Numbered from the stretch's first letter, positions 1 through 9,524 are shown. The stretch is 64,000 bases of DNA from JAQVEM01 sp964610315 (GCA_964610315.1 CAZSVM010000010.1:23981-87980), one strand, 5' to 3'. Notes: generated from the sequence alone by a model not told the origin. Made by a program: numbers and translations.

Positions 1-1
1 T

Positions 2-391
2 TTAGGATGGGCTGCTTTTGCCAGGATTTTCAGGAGTTCAATTTTATCCATAAAAAATAAAGAATATATAGAGGCTGCAAGAGCACTTGGTGCCAGCAAT
101 TACAGGATTATCACCAGGCATATTTTTCCAAATGCATTCGCCCCTATAATAGTTTATGCCACCATGAATATAGGAACGGCAATTATTGTTGAGGCGGCAC
201 TTAGTTTCCTGGGATTGGGGGTACAGCCTCCGACTCCTGCCTGGGGCAAAATGCTCGCCGAATCTCTTGATTATATCGATATAGCTCCGTGGATGATGTT
301 ATTTCCGGGTTTAGCCATTGTTATAACCGTACTTGGTTTTGTTCTGCTGGGAGATGGCCTTAGGGATGCTTTCGATCCCAGGCTAAGATAA
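2..391 (+). CDS. Oligopeptide/dipeptide ABC transporter permease, C-terminal part (DppC/OppC family)
   Basis: The gene is cut by the left edge: the frame is open from base 2 and ends at TAA 389-391, so only about 129 C-terminal residues are present. They contain the EAA loop of binding-protein-dependent permeases (EAARALGASNYRIITRHIFP), the cytoplasmic helix that docks on the ATPase, followed by hydrophobic membrane segments and the ending GLRDAFDPRLR typical of the DppC/OppC subfamily. The ATG at 164 lies inside this conserved domain and is not the true start. It is the inner-membrane channel subunit for peptide import, followed 47 bases later by its two ATPases. Family assignment is firm; the transported substrate is not readable. 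Confidence 0.93.
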   Translation, partial: LGWAAFARIFRSSILSIKNKEYIEAARALGASNYRIITRHIFPNAFAPIIVYATMNIGTAIIVEAALSFLGLGVQPPTPAWGKMLAESLDYIDIAPWMMLFPGLAIVITVLGFVLLGDGLRDAFDPRLR

Positions 392-438
392 AAATAATGG
401 AAAAATTAAAAACAATTTTTATTTAAATAATACATAAA

Positions 439-1455
439 ATGTCAAACAACAATAAACTTTTAGAAGTAAAAGATTTAAAAACTTATTTTTTTACTGACGA
501 AGGCGTGGTAAAAGCTGTCGATGGAGTAAGTTTCGACCTTAAGTGCGGAGAAACTTTAGGTATAGTGGGTGAGACTGGTTCTGGAAAAAGTGTTACCGCA
601 CTTTCCATATTAAGGTTAATTCCTCAGCCTCCCGGTAAAATAGTAAATGGTGAAATAGTTTTCGACCACAAAGATTTGCTTAAAGTAAATCTTAAAACAC
701 TTCAGGATTACAGGGGAAACAGGATTTCTATGATTTTTCAGGATCCAATGACTTCATTGAATCCGGTATATACTATTGGAAATCAAATAATGGAATCCTT
801 GATTATACACCAGAAACTTAAAAAGAATTCAGCTAAAGTAGAGGCTATAAAACTTCTGGAAACGGTAGGTATCGCAGAGGCAGAAAGCAGACTAACCAGC
901 TATCCCCATGAATTTAGCGGAGGAATGAGGCAGAGAGTTATGATAGCTATGGCCATAGCAAATGCTCCGGATATATTGATAGCGGATGAACCTACCACTG
1001 CTCTTGATGTGACCATCCAGGCCCAGATACTGGAATTAATAGACGAATTAAAATATAAAACAAATTCATCAATCATTTTAATTACCCATGATTTAGGGGT
1101 CGTTGCCAAATATGCCAAAAGAGTAATGGTAATGTATGCAGGAAAGGCAGTCGAATTTTCTACGGTGGATAATATTTATTATAAACCGTTACATCCTTAT
1201 ACTATAGGGCTTATGAATTCCATAACCAGGCTGGATAAAAGTAAAGAAGAAAGGTTGAGGCCAATAGAAGGATCTCCTCCCAGTCTTATAAATTTACCGA
1301 AGGGTTGCGCATTTAAAAACAGATGTGCTTATGATAAAGGAGAATGCGGAAATATGTATCCTCCATTGATTGAGGTTGAAGAGGGGCATTATGTTGCCTG
1401 TTATAGAATGAAAGAAATACAGGAAGAAAGAGCTAAATTAAAGTCAAAGTCATAA
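439..1455 (+). CDS. Peptide ABC transporter ATP-binding protein, DppD/OppD type
   Basis: Cytoplasmic ATPase that powers peptide uptake. All nucleotide-binding landmarks are present: Walker A GETGSGKS at residues 44-51, Q-loop FQDP near 100, signature FSGGMRQ at 159-165 and Walker B DILIADEP at 178-185, with the switch histidine in LITHDLG. The C-terminal third carries the oligopeptide-family extension with spaced cysteines (GCAFKNRC, GECG, ACYR), which separates DppD/OppD/DppF/OppF from other ABC ATPases. Length 338 aa is normal. No strong ribosome-binding site precedes the ATG, but no better start exists. It is the second gene of a permease-ATPase-ATPase-binding protein operon, with three bases to the next gene. 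Confidence 0.95.
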   Translation: MSNNNKLLEVKDLKTYFFTDEGVVKAVDGVSFDLKCGETLGIVGETGSGKSVTALSILRLIPQPPGKIVNGEIVFDHKDLLKVNLKTLQDYRGNRISMIFQDPMTSLNPVYTIGNQIMESLIIHQKLKKNSAKVEAIKLLETVGIAEAESRLTSYPHEFSGGMRQRVMIAMAIANAPDILIADEPTTALDVTIQAQILELIDELKYKTNSSIILITHDLGVVAKYAKRVMVMYAGKAVEFSTVDNIYYKPLHPYTIGLMNSITRLDKSKEERLRPIEGSPPSLINLPKGCAFKNRCAYDKGECGNMYPPLIEVEEGHYVACYRMKEIQEERAKLKSKS

Positions 1456-1458
1456 GTT

Positions 1459-2457
1459 ATGGAAAATAATGTCTTGCTAGAAGTAAAAAACTTAAAGAAA
1501 TATTACAGTTTACACGGCGGATTTTTTTTACAGAGAAGTGCCGGGATAGTAAAAGCAGTGGATGATATTAGTTTCTATATTAATGAGGGGGAAACATTCG
1601 GATTGGTAGGAGAAAGTGGCTGTGGTAAATCGACCACGGTAAGGGTTATATTAAGGCTGACTCCTCCAACCAGTGGATCGGTTATGTATAACGGTAAAAA
1701 TATTTTTAAACTTGATAGAAAACAGATGTTTAAAACAAGAAGGGAGATGCAGATAATTTTTCAGGATCCTTATGCGTCTCTTTCACCAAGAATGACCATA
1801 GGGGATATTATAAGCGAACCTATGGAGATACATAAAGTTGGAAATAAAAAAAGCAGGATGAAAAAAGTAAAAGAATTATTAAGTACTGTCGGACTTAATC
1901 CCGAGCATATAAACAGGTATCCTCATGAATTTAGTGGAGGCCAGAGGCAGAGAGTGGGAGTCGCAAGAGCTCTGGCTTTAACTCCAAAATTATTATTGTG
2001 TGATGAACCGGTATCTGCTCTGGATGTATCTGTTCAGGCTCAAATATTAAATCTTCTGGCGGATTTACAGAAAGAGTTTAATTTAACCTATTTATTTATT
2101 GCTCATGATCTGTCCGTGGTAAAGCACGTAAGTGATAGGATAGGGGTTATGTATCTTGGAAAGCTGTTTGAAGTAGCCAGGAGTGAAGATCTTTATAAAA
2201 AACCACTTCATCCCTATACTATGGCGTTGTTATCTGCAATTCCTATCCCCGATCCTGAACTGGAAAGAAAAAGAAGAAGAGTTGTTCTGGAAGGGGACGT
2301 ACCTAGCCCCATTAACCCTCCTTCAGGCTGCAGCTTTCATACAAGGTGCCCTAATGCTCAGGACATTTGCAGTAAAGAAGAACCGGAATTAAAAAATTAC
2401 TCAAAAGATGATAATCAGCATCTGGCTGCCTGTTTTTTTGCAGGGAAACCTATATAA
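1459..2457 (+). CDS. Peptide ABC transporter ATP-binding protein, DppF/OppF type
   Basis: Second ATPase of the peptide importer; with the preceding DppD/OppD-like protein it would form the heterodimeric motor. Walker A GESGCGKST lies at 51-59, signature FSGGQRQ at 158-164 and Walker B LLLCDEP at 178-184, with switch motif AHDLS. The C-terminal oligopeptide-family cysteine region (GCSFHTRCPNAQDIC, AACF) is intact. Length 332 aa is usual. The start is three bases after the previous stop, consistent with translational coupling. The next gene encodes a binding protein with signal peptide 25 bases downstream, completing the operon. Confidence 0.95.
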   Translation: MENNVLLEVKNLKKYYSLHGGFFLQRSAGIVKAVDDISFYINEGETFGLVGESGCGKSTTVRVILRLTPPTSGSVMYNGKNIFKLDRKQMFKTRREMQIIFQDPYASLSPRMTIGDIISEPMEIHKVGNKKSRMKKVKELLSTVGLNPEHINRYPHEFSGGQRQRVGVARALALTPKLLLCDEPVSALDVSVQAQILNLLADLQKEFNLTYLFIAHDLSVVKHVSDRIGVMYLGKLFEVARSEDLYKKPLHPYTMALLSAIPIPDPELERKRRRVVLEGDVPSPINPPSGCSFHTRCPNAQDICSKEEPELKNYSKDDNQHLAACFFAGKPI

Positions 2458-2482
2458 GTAAGTAATTATTTAAGGCAAATAA

Positions 2483-4210
2483 ATGATTAGACTGAACAAA
2501 ATAATATTGATTATTTTAATACTTTTGATATTTATAAGCGGCTGCCTCTATTCTTGTGAATATAATGATCTGGGACTTTTTAATACTGTAGTAGAAGAAA
2601 ATGATACCAGTAGTGTAAATAATGCCGCCGAAGAGCTGGATATAAACAGTAAAGATTTTTTCCTGGAATCAAAAGAAAAACAGATGGATAAGAATCCTCT
2701 AAGTGATATCAATGTAAGGAAAGCCATATTTTACGCAATAGACAGGGAAAGAATCGTAAAGGAACTGTTTGGCGAATACGGAGAGGTGCTCAATAGTTTG
2801 TTTGAAAAGAATTCCGGCTATTATTACTCTTCCTGGTCGGAGTATAATTATGATCCGGAAAAGGCAAAAGAATTTTTAAATAAAACAGGGTATGGCATTG
2901 ATAATCCGCTGTACATCACCATAGGTTCTATAAGTGATAACAGTACAAAGCAAATGATAGAGGAAATGATTAAAGAAGATTTAAGTAAAATTGGAATAAA
3001 GATATGGATTTTTAATAAAACTTCGGAAGAATGGTATAGAGATTGTGTTGGAAAAGGCGATTATGAGCTAGGCATATGGTCAATATATAATTTTGATGGA
3101 AGCAGCTTAAGTTATAATTTTAGTTCCGAAAAAATACCGCCTCTGGCAACGGAAGAGAATAAAAATTGTGAGAATTTTTATTGGTACAAAAACACGGAAG
3201 CTGATGTAATTCTGGAAAATATTGCAAATGAAAACAACATTGAGAGAAAAAAAGAGCTAACGGATGATTTTCAGGATATACTGGCTAATGATGCAGTAAT
3301 CCTGCCTCTGTACAGCAGAATATATGCTATTGCCTACAATAATAAGAAAATAAAGAATATGGATATCAGTGTCAAAAATAACAAGATATTCTTTAATATC
3401 GAAAAGTGGAATTTGTATGGTGAGGAGCAAACAGATGAAGATAAAACAAATGAAATTATTATCGGGTTTGAAGGAGAAGATTACGAACCAGCCAATCTAT
3501 TTAGTTCGGATTATATAAGCGACCTTTTAATGAAAGGTTTATGGGAAATCAATGAAAACGGTGAATATGAAAATGTATTGGTAGAAACGGATTCTTCTCC
3601 GGGAAATAATTTAAACAGTGCACCGAATCAAAAGGTTAAAGTTGTACTTAAAGATGGAATATTCTGGGAAGATGGGAATCCCATTACGTCAGAGGATGTA
3701 AAATATACTTATGATGTCGTTCTTAAAAATGAAAATATCTTGAATATTGATGAGGATTACTCCAAAGTTGGAGAAATTGAAGTAATAAATGAAAAAGAAT
3801 TTAACATCATTTTCAAAGATGAAATTAAAAATTGGAAAAAACTTTTTGGATTTATTTTCCCCAAAGGATCACTGGATGAAAAAGATATAAACAATTTTTC
3901 TGTGGAAGATATTGTAGCAAGCGGTCCTTACAGGATAGATCAATATGTAAGCGGGGAATATTTATTACTAAAGAAAAATGATTACTATTTTAGAGAAACA
4001 CCTGACATGGATAACATAAAAATTTTATTTGACACGGATATTAATAATCTTATAAGCATGCTCAAAGATAAAGAAATAGATTTACTAAGTATTCCCTTCA
4101 ACTTGGATTTAATAAAAGGTCTGGATGAAAATAAGGATTTTAATTTATTGATTAAATCGGGTGATCTTCTGGAGCATCTGGCTGTTTGTTTGAAACCTAA
4201 AGAGAAATAG
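2483..4210 (+). CDS. Family 5 solute-binding lipoprotein with swapped (circularly permuted) lobes
   Basis: Residues 1-21 are a lipoprotein signal ending in lipobox LIFISGC (Cys21), so the protein should be membrane-anchored outside the cytoplasm and serve the peptide transporter encoded just upstream. The order of the family 5 (SBP_bac_5) segments is unusual. Residues about 63-315 look like the normal C-terminal part (NPLSDINVRKAIFYAIDRER, YDPEKAKEFL, then the closing NIEKWNLYGE). Residues about 323-575 look like the normal N-terminal part (GLWEINENGEYENVL, LKDGIFWEDGNPITSEDVKY, SGPYRIDQYVSGEYLLLKK, LLEHLAVCLKP). Neither a missing N-terminal part upstream nor a C-terminal part downstream exists: the neighbours are the ATPase gene and tRNA-Leu. 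Family membership is firm; the permutation is inferred from motif order. Confidence 0.85.
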   Translation: MIRLNKIILIILILLIFISGCLYSCEYNDLGLFNTVVEENDTSSVNNAAEELDINSKDFFLESKEKQMDKNPLSDINVRKAIFYAIDRERIVKELFGEYGEVLNSLFEKNSGYYYSSWSEYNYDPEKAKEFLNKTGYGIDNPLYITIGSISDNSTKQMIEEMIKEDLSKIGIKIWIFNKTSEEWYRDCVGKGDYELGIWSIYNFDGSSLSYNFSSEKIPPLATEENKNCENFYWYKNTEADVILENIANENNIERKKELTDDFQDILANDAVILPLYSRIYAIAYNNKKIKNMDISVKNNKIFFNIEKWNLYGEEQTDEDKTNEIIIGFEGEDYEPANLFSSDYISDLLMKGLWEINENGEYENVLVETDSSPGNNLNSAPNQKVKVVLKDGIFWEDGNPITSEDVKYTYDVVLKNENILNIDEDYSKVGEIEVINEKEFNIIFKDEIKNWKKLFGFIFPKGSLDEKDINNFSVEDIVASGPYRIDQYVSGEYLLLKKNDYYFRETPDMDNIKILFDTDINNLISMLKDKEIDLLSIPFNLDLIKGLDENKDFNLLIKSGDLLEHLAVCLKPKEK

Positions 4211-4347
4211 AGATTGCAGAAATTTATGAATTCCGTGCTTTAAGTTGTGGTGGCTTGTTAGGTGTATCAACTATTATTTTTAGAGTTAAACAAGTAAGAA
4301 AGTTATAGTAAAATAATCTCAAGACGGGTTTGATAAAATCATATTGT

Positions 4348-4436
4348 GTCGGAATGGCGGAACTGGTAGACGCGCAAGGTTGAGGGCCTTGTGAACAATA
4401 TTGTTCATGGGGGTTCAAGTCCCCCTTCCGACACCA
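4348..4436 (+). tRNA. tRNA-Leu (anticodon GAG)
   Basis: Acceptor arms GTCGGAA (4348-4354) and TTCCGAC (4426-4432) pair perfectly, and CCA is encoded at 4434-4436. The anticodon stem CAAGG/CCTTG encloses the loop TTGAGGG, giving anticodon GAG for leucine CUC/CUU codons. There is a long variable arm (GTGAACAATATTGTTCAT), as required for a class II tRNA, and the T loop is GTTCAAGTC. It stands alone between the peptide transporter operon and a TPR gene on the other strand. Confidence 0.98.
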
Positions 4437-4488
4437 ATAAACTTACCATATGTGATTGAAATGATAACCCTTAATTAATGAGAACATG

Positions 4489-4902
4489 CTATCTAATTTC
4501 TTCTGATTTTTTATATGCAATTTCTGCTTCTCTGTATTTACCCTGTTTCTGCAGTAATATATGTAGAATTTTCCAGGCATCTTTATTATTTTCGTCCAGT
4601 TTTATTAATTCTTTAATAATTTCTTCGGATTGAAGATATTTGTTTTGTTTGAAAAGAGTGGCACCCAGACAGAGTAGAGCATCGGTATATTTCTCATCTA
4701 ATTCCAGGGCTTCCCTGCATGCCAGTTCTGCTTCATCATATTTTCCCTGTCTGTAATAATTAATGCCATAATAATACCACGCTTCTTTAAACTTTCTATC
4801 TAGCCTCAGGGCATCGTGACAGGCTCTTTCCACCTCATCATATTTGCCTTGTTTGATAAGTATTTCAATAAAATATATCCATGCGTCCTTTTCATTTTCC
4901 AT
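4489..4902 (-). CDS. TPR-repeat protein
   Basis: A 137-aa protein made almost entirely of tetratricopeptide repeats, a helical protein-protein interaction fold. At least three consecutive 34-residue units are visible, each with the W/Y-Y-G-Y-A-like signature, for example AWYYYGINYYRQGKYDEAEL and ALLCLGATLFKQNKYLQSEE. There is no signal peptide or membrane segment, so it is probably cytoplasmic. It is monocistronic, between tRNA-Leu and a tautomerase gene on the same strand, and the neighbours do not reveal a partner. The N-terminus begins inside a repeat, so it could be a trimmed relative of a longer TPR protein. Confidence 0.8.
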   Translation of the reverse strand: MENEKDAWIYFIEILIKQGKYDEVERACHDALRLDRKFKEAWYYYGINYYRQGKYDEAELACREALELDEKYTDALLCLGATLFKQNKYLQSEEIIKELIKLDENNKDAWKILHILLQKQGKYREAEIAYKKSEEIR

Positions 4903-4994
4903 ATTTTAAACCAATCCATAAAACGAAATAAATAAATAAGTTAAAAATCAGATTTTAAATCATATACATAACTATTTTTAACCGGTAATAGATG

Positions 4995-5225
4995 TCAATG
5001 GCACCTATAACCGGGCTTTTTATATAAAAGATGCTCTTTTCCAATTATATCAGTTTTGTAAACTTCTTCAGCCCATTTTTCCTCAGGTACTTCTTCAATA
5101 GATACCGAAATAGATTCTTCAGTAGTATCGATGGTATCTTTTAAAGCTTCTACAATTCTGCCAGTCATCTGTTTTTTTTGTTTTTCTGTTCGGCCTGGCC
5201 ATAATTTAACTATTACATGAGGCAT
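4995..5225 (-). CDS. 4-oxalocrotonate tautomerase family protein
   Basis: A 76-aa protein starting MPHVIVKLWPGRT. After removal of Met the N-terminal proline would be the catalytic base of the tautomerase superfamily. The start at 5225 is chosen over the ATG at 5240 because it places Pro at position 1 and has the ribosome-binding site GGAGGG seven bases upstream. The rest of the sequence (KKQMTGRIVEALKD, SVSIEEVPEEKWAEE) follows the usual small tautomerase pattern. These enzymes work as hexamers or dimers of trimers on keto-enol substrates; the physiological substrate cannot be read. No neighbouring catabolic genes are present. Confidence 0.85.
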   Translation of the reverse strand: MPHVIVKLWPGRTEKQKKQMTGRIVEALKDTIDTTEESISVSIEEVPEEKWAEEVYKTDIIGKEHLLYKKPGYRCH

Positions 5226-5450
5226 TTTACTGCCCTCCATTATTTTTTTAATAATTATAAATGATAAAAGGATATATTAAAAAGGGGAAAAGTTTTTTAT
5301 AATTAAAAGTATATCCGGAAAAAATATTTAATCAAAATTCTTATGAATAGCGAGTTATTCCCATAAATAATTTATTATTATCATTGATGGTTATATAATT
5401 ATAATATCAGTATGTTTCTGAGATAATTATTGAAGAGAAAAGGAAGAAAA

Positions 5451-6455
5451 ATGAAAGAAGCATATCTATATAAAAAAATTAGCAAAAATAAAGTAAGATG
5501 TAATCTTTGTAATCATAGATGCATTATTAAAAACCAGGATGTAGGTAAATGCTGTGTAAGAAAGAATATTAATGGGGTACTTTATTCTATGGTATATAGG
5601 AAATTAATTGCTGAAAATTCCGATCCCATTGAGAAGAAACCATTGTTTCATTTCCTGCCCGGTACCAACTCCTTATCAATAGCTACTATGGGATGTAATT
5701 TCAAATGTTTTTTTTGTCAGAATTTTGACATCTCACAAGCTCCATCTGATTTTGATAGAATCGAGGGAAAGGATGTTCCGCCCGAGGTGTTGGTTGAACA
5801 TGCTCTGGCATACGGAGATAAAAGTATTTCATATACCTATACCGAACCAACCATTTTCTTCGAATATGCTTATGATACTGCAAAGCTTGCCCATGAAAGG
5901 GGACTTAAGAATGTTTTTGTAACCAATGGTTTTATGACCAGAGAATGTTTGGAAATGATAGAGCCCTACCTGGATGCTGCCAATGTAGATTTAAAGAGTT
6001 TTTCTAAAGACACTTATAAAAAGAAGATTGGGGGAAGGCTGAAGCCGGTTCTGGATAATATTATCTTAATGAAGAAGATGGGTATCTGGATTGAAGTTAC
6101 TACTTTAATAATACCGGGAATTAATGATTCTAAGGATGAATTGCAAAAAATAGCGGAATTTCTGATGGGAATTGATGAAAGTATACCCTGGCACATAAGT
6201 GCTTATTACCCGCAATACAAATCAAATATCCCGCCAACTGGTGTGGAGAAAATAAAAATTGCTATGGATATAGGGAAGGAAGCAGGATTAAAATACGTAT
6301 ATGGTGGAAATATTTCCGGCAGCTGGTATGAGAACACTTTCTGTCCGGAGTGCAATTACAGGTTAGTTGAAAGAACTGGGTTTTCCGTTTTTAATAATAA
6401 GTTGAAAAAAGATCTATGTCCAAATTGTGGCAAAAAAATAGAAGGAATATTTTAA
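5451..6455 (+). CDS. amrS: AmmeMemoRadiSam-system type radical SAM protein (AmrS-like, PflA-related)
   Basis: A 334-aa radical SAM enzyme. The [4Fe-4S]/SAM motif CNFKCFFC has Cys82, Cys86 and Cys89; before it lies a small cysteine cluster (CNLCNHRC, GKCCVR) and the PLFHFLPG segment typical of the AmrS/PflA-like subfamily. The C-terminus carries a further pair of CxxC motifs (CPECN, CPNCGKK), a likely zinc or cluster site. The ATG at 5451 with AGGAAG upstream is preferred over the TTG at 5430. AmrS proteins are named for co-occurrence with Memo and AMMECR1 proteins; neither is in this window, and the reaction of the family is not settled. Confidence 0.85.
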   Translation: MKEAYLYKKISKNKVRCNLCNHRCIIKNQDVGKCCVRKNINGVLYSMVYRKLIAENSDPIEKKPLFHFLPGTNSLSIATMGCNFKCFFCQNFDISQAPSDFDRIEGKDVPPEVLVEHALAYGDKSISYTYTEPTIFFEYAYDTAKLAHERGLKNVFVTNGFMTRECLEMIEPYLDAANVDLKSFSKDTYKKKIGGRLKPVLDNIILMKKMGIWIEVTTLIIPGINDSKDELQKIAEFLMGIDESIPWHISAYYPQYKSNIPPTGVEKIKIAMDIGKEAGLKYVYGGNISGSWYENTFCPECNYRLVERTGFSVFNNKLKKDLCPNCGKKIEGIF

Positions 6456-6565
6456 AAAGTTTCATCGGTTTGTTTAATGTTTTAAAATTAGCGCTTTAAA
6501 TATTAAAAGGTAATTACGGTCGTTATTCAAGATAAGTAATATAAAAAGTAATAGAGAAGCTTTGC

Positions 6566-6594
6566 TTAACTTTTAAATAAAATTATCCTATAAT
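6566..6594 (+). promoter_or_regulatory. Probable promoter of tRNA-Cys
   Basis: A perfect -10 hexamer TATAAT at 6589-6594 is preceded, after a 17-base spacer, by TTAACT at 6566-6571. It sits 20 bases before the tRNA. The -35 match is modest. Confidence 0.5.
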
Positions 6595-6613
6595 ATTTTT
6601 CTGTTGCCTGCGT

Positions 6614-6687
<74 letters not shown>

Positions 6688-6860
6688 TATCAATAAGAAT
6701 TAATTTTTTATCTTCTTAATTCAAAAAGACCAATTAATTAAGGGTAGATAATACGAAAATTGAAATTTTCTCCGAAATATGCTACAAAAATTCTTTGATA
6801 TTGAATTTATGAAAATATATAATTACGTAAATATAATAAAAAGTCATTAAGGATTTAATT

Positions 6861-7634
6861 ATGAGTGAAGATTCGGTTGCCGTAGAAACTTTTGACCTTA
6901 CTAAAAATTTTGGAAGTCTGATTGCTGTAAATAAACTAAACCTGAAAGTTAGAAGAGGAGAAATTTTTGGCTTCCTGGGCCCTAATGGAGCAGGTAAAAC
7001 TACAACCATTAAACTAATGACCGGGCTTTTGAAACCAACTTCAGGAACGGTAAAAATTATGGGTAATGATATCCAGGAAGATCCGATAGAAGCTAAAAAG
7101 GTTATAGGACTTATACCGGAAGAACCTCAGATTTATGAGAAATTAACTGGCAGGGAATTCTTAAGATTTATAGGAAATTTATTCGGTATGGATAGAAATG
7201 GAATTGATAAAAAAATAAAAGAGCTCTTAAAAGTTTTTGATCTCTCCGAGAGAGGAGATCAGTTAATTCAAGGTTATTCACATGGAATGAAACAAAAAAT
7301 TGCCATAGCAGGAGCATTAATTCATTCCCCAAAGGTACTTTTCTTTGACGAACCTACGGTGGGTCTCGATCCCAAGAGTGCCAAAATTATAAAAGATATT
7401 TTAAGATTCAGGGCAGAGGCAGGAGACTGTATCTTTATGTCCACTCACATTCTGGAAATAGCGGAAAGAATATGCGATAGAGTAGGCATTATACAGGATG
7501 GAAAGTTAATAGCAGTAGGAGATATGGAAGAACTCAGGAAATTATCTATGGAAAGAAAAGGAAATCTGGAAGAGATATTTCTACAGTTGACCGGGGGAGA
7601 TGAAGATATAGATATTATAAAATCATTGACCTGA
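6861..7634 (+). CDS. ABC-2 type exporter ATP-binding protein (CcmA-like)
   Basis: ATPase of an export-type ABC system, 257 aa. Walker A GPNGAGKT lies at residues 40-47, the signature is the degenerate YSHGMKQ at 139-145, and Walker B VLFFDEP is at 159-165, with switch region STHILEIAE. The SHGMKQ form of the signature is common in the CcmA/NatA-like exporters that pair with ABC-2 permeases. The gene ends six bases before a 570-aa multi-spanning protein, its obvious partner. The substrate is unknown; members handle drugs, sodium, lipids or polysaccharide precursors. Confidence 0.92.
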   Translation: MSEDSVAVETFDLTKNFGSLIAVNKLNLKVRRGEIFGFLGPNGAGKTTTIKLMTGLLKPTSGTVKIMGNDIQEDPIEAKKVIGLIPEEPQIYEKLTGREFLRFIGNLFGMDRNGIDKKIKELLKVFDLSERGDQLIQGYSHGMKQKIAIAGALIHSPKVLFFDEPTVGLDPKSAKIIKDILRFRAEAGDCIFMSTHILEIAERICDRVGIIQDGKLIAVGDMEELRKLSMERKGNLEEIFLQLTGGDEDIDIIKSLT

Positions 7635-7640
7635 TAGTTT

Positions 7641-9353
7641 ATGCTTGGTTTATTGCTTAAAAACAGATTGACCGTTATTTTTCTGGGGTTTACCAGAGAT
7701 GAACCGAAAAAAAGAGCCGGAAGGATCATCGGGACTGTAATTGGGGTAATAATTTTTTCTCTTATTCTATATTTCTCCACCAGACTTATTTCATTTATTT
7801 TTAGAGATTTAAATATAGAACTGGCTGATACCATATTTGATATAGCTCTGGATTATGCTTTTGCCATAGTATTTATTTTTATATTATTTACCGGTATTGC
7901 CGCCAGTCTTTATATACTATACTTGTCAAAGGATCTGGAATTATTGTTAAGCTTGCCTATCAGTTTTCGAACAGTTTTCACTTATAAATATATCGAAGCA
8001 TTGATATCAAATTCTTATTTGTTCTTTATAATAATTTTGCCGTTTCTAATAGCCTATGGAATAACCTCAAAAGTTCCTCTTGCTTATTATCCGGTAATGC
8101 TGGTAATTTTTATTTCAGTGGTATCCATACCAACCAGCCTGGGGGTTTTAATAGGGATGGTTGCGGCCAGATATGTTAATCCGGCAAGAGCAAAGGAGAT
8201 ACTGGCGGTAGTAGGAGGTTTATTTGGGCTGCTTATATGGTTGTCTTCACAAATTATACCCAGATATGTACAGAATATAACTCCGGAATTGAAATCGATG
8301 GAAATTGAAAACATACGGCAGTTTATTTTAGATGTTTTTGACAAGCCGTTTTTAAAAATTTTACCTTCTACCTGGGGATCGAATACTTTATTTTTTCTCC
8401 ATAACGGTAATTACCGCCAGTTTGTTTTAAGCTTTGTTTTTATCACCGCTGTTTCCGTATCTTTGATATTCCTCTGTATAATAATATCCCAGCGAATATA
8501 CTATACTGGCTGGTCAAGTACTTCTCAGGTAATAAGTAGAAAAAGATCAAGAAAAATAAAAGCAGAAGAAACAAAGGTAATCAGCGGCAAAAAATACGGA
8601 TTTTCATTATTTTCGGGAATTAATTATTTAATAATTAAAGATTTTAAATTACTTACCAGAGATGTAAGAAGACTTGTACAATTACTGATGCCAATGGTAA
8701 TGTTTCTTTTCATATTTTTTTGGTCTTTTTCAAACCAGATCAATAAAGGAGGAGATATTAATTTTTTTATAAACATAGAAACTCTTTTATTTTTATTTTT
8801 TCCTCTACTAATTTCGGGAATGATCAACATAAATGTATCCGGTAACAATATAGGAGGAGAAGGATTAAAGTTCTGGATAATAAAGACTTCCCCCTTACAT
8901 GCCAAAAGAATTTTGAGAACGAAAATTATTTTCAGCTCCTGCATAACCGCACTGATAGGAAGTATTTTTATGTTAATATTGTATTTTCTATATAAACCCG
9001 GAGTATTGATGCTTGCGGCAGGACTGTTTCTTTTGATTTTATTCAGCTGGGGCGATTCTGTAATTTGCACTTCGGTAGGGACTTTTTTCCCGGTTTTCAA
9101 TCCTCCTCAACAAAATAGAAATAATGTTACATTCCTGGGAGGTTTATTGATTTTGGTATTATTTATTACATACTTCATTTTTTTCGGAGGGATTATTATA
9201 GGTATGTTATTTCTGGCAAAGTATCTAAGCTGGCCCGGACTGGTAGTTTTTCCCATAATACTGGTTATAGAAATTATAATTAATATAATTCTCTATAACT
9301 TGCTAATAAATATGGCTGCATACCGTCTAAATGCCCTGGAATGGAAATATTAA
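7641..9353 (+). CDS. ABC-2 type exporter permease (large, multi-spanning)
   Basis: A 570-aa integral membrane protein with about twelve hydrophobic segments, beginning after a short cytoplasmic lead (for example IGTVIGVIIFSLILYFSTRL and YAFAIVFIFILFTGIAASLY). Two clusters of helices are separated by a basic cytoplasmic stretch near residues 295-320 (SRKRSRKIKAEETK), suggesting two six-helix halves fused in one chain, roughly double the usual ABC-2 permease. It follows the ATPase gene by six bases and should form the transporter with it. No conserved motif points to a substrate. Confidence 0.85.
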   Translation: MLGLLLKNRLTVIFLGFTRDEPKKRAGRIIGTVIGVIIFSLILYFSTRLISFIFRDLNIELADTIFDIALDYAFAIVFIFILFTGIAASLYILYLSKDLELLLSLPISFRTVFTYKYIEALISNSYLFFIIILPFLIAYGITSKVPLAYYPVMLVIFISVVSIPTSLGVLIGMVAARYVNPARAKEILAVVGGLFGLLIWLSSQIIPRYVQNITPELKSMEIENIRQFILDVFDKPFLKILPSTWGSNTLFFLHNGNYRQFVLSFVFITAVSVSLIFLCIIISQRIYYTGWSSTSQVISRKRSRKIKAEETKVISGKKYGFSLFSGINYLIIKDFKLLTRDVRRLVQLLMPMVMFLFIFFWSFSNQINKGGDINFFINIETLLFLFFPLLISGMININVSGNNIGGEGLKFWIIKTSPLHAKRILRTKIIFSSCITALIGSIFMLILYFLYKPGVLMLAAGLFLLILFSWGDSVICTSVGTFFPVFNPPQQNRNNVTFLGGLLILVLFITYFIFFGGIIIGMLFLAKYLSWPGLVVFPIILVIEIIINIILYNLLINMAAYRLNALEWKY

Positions 9354-9524
9354 GAAGGCATCAGATATTATTTTATTTTAACCACGAATTCAAGCATATT
9401 ATCTTACAGATAATTCCAAATCCTGATACCGGTCCCTGATTTTTATTAAATATCATTAAATAATATTATTATTTGTATATAAGTATGAATATTATAATTA
9501 TAATAGTATAAAATATTAATTTTT

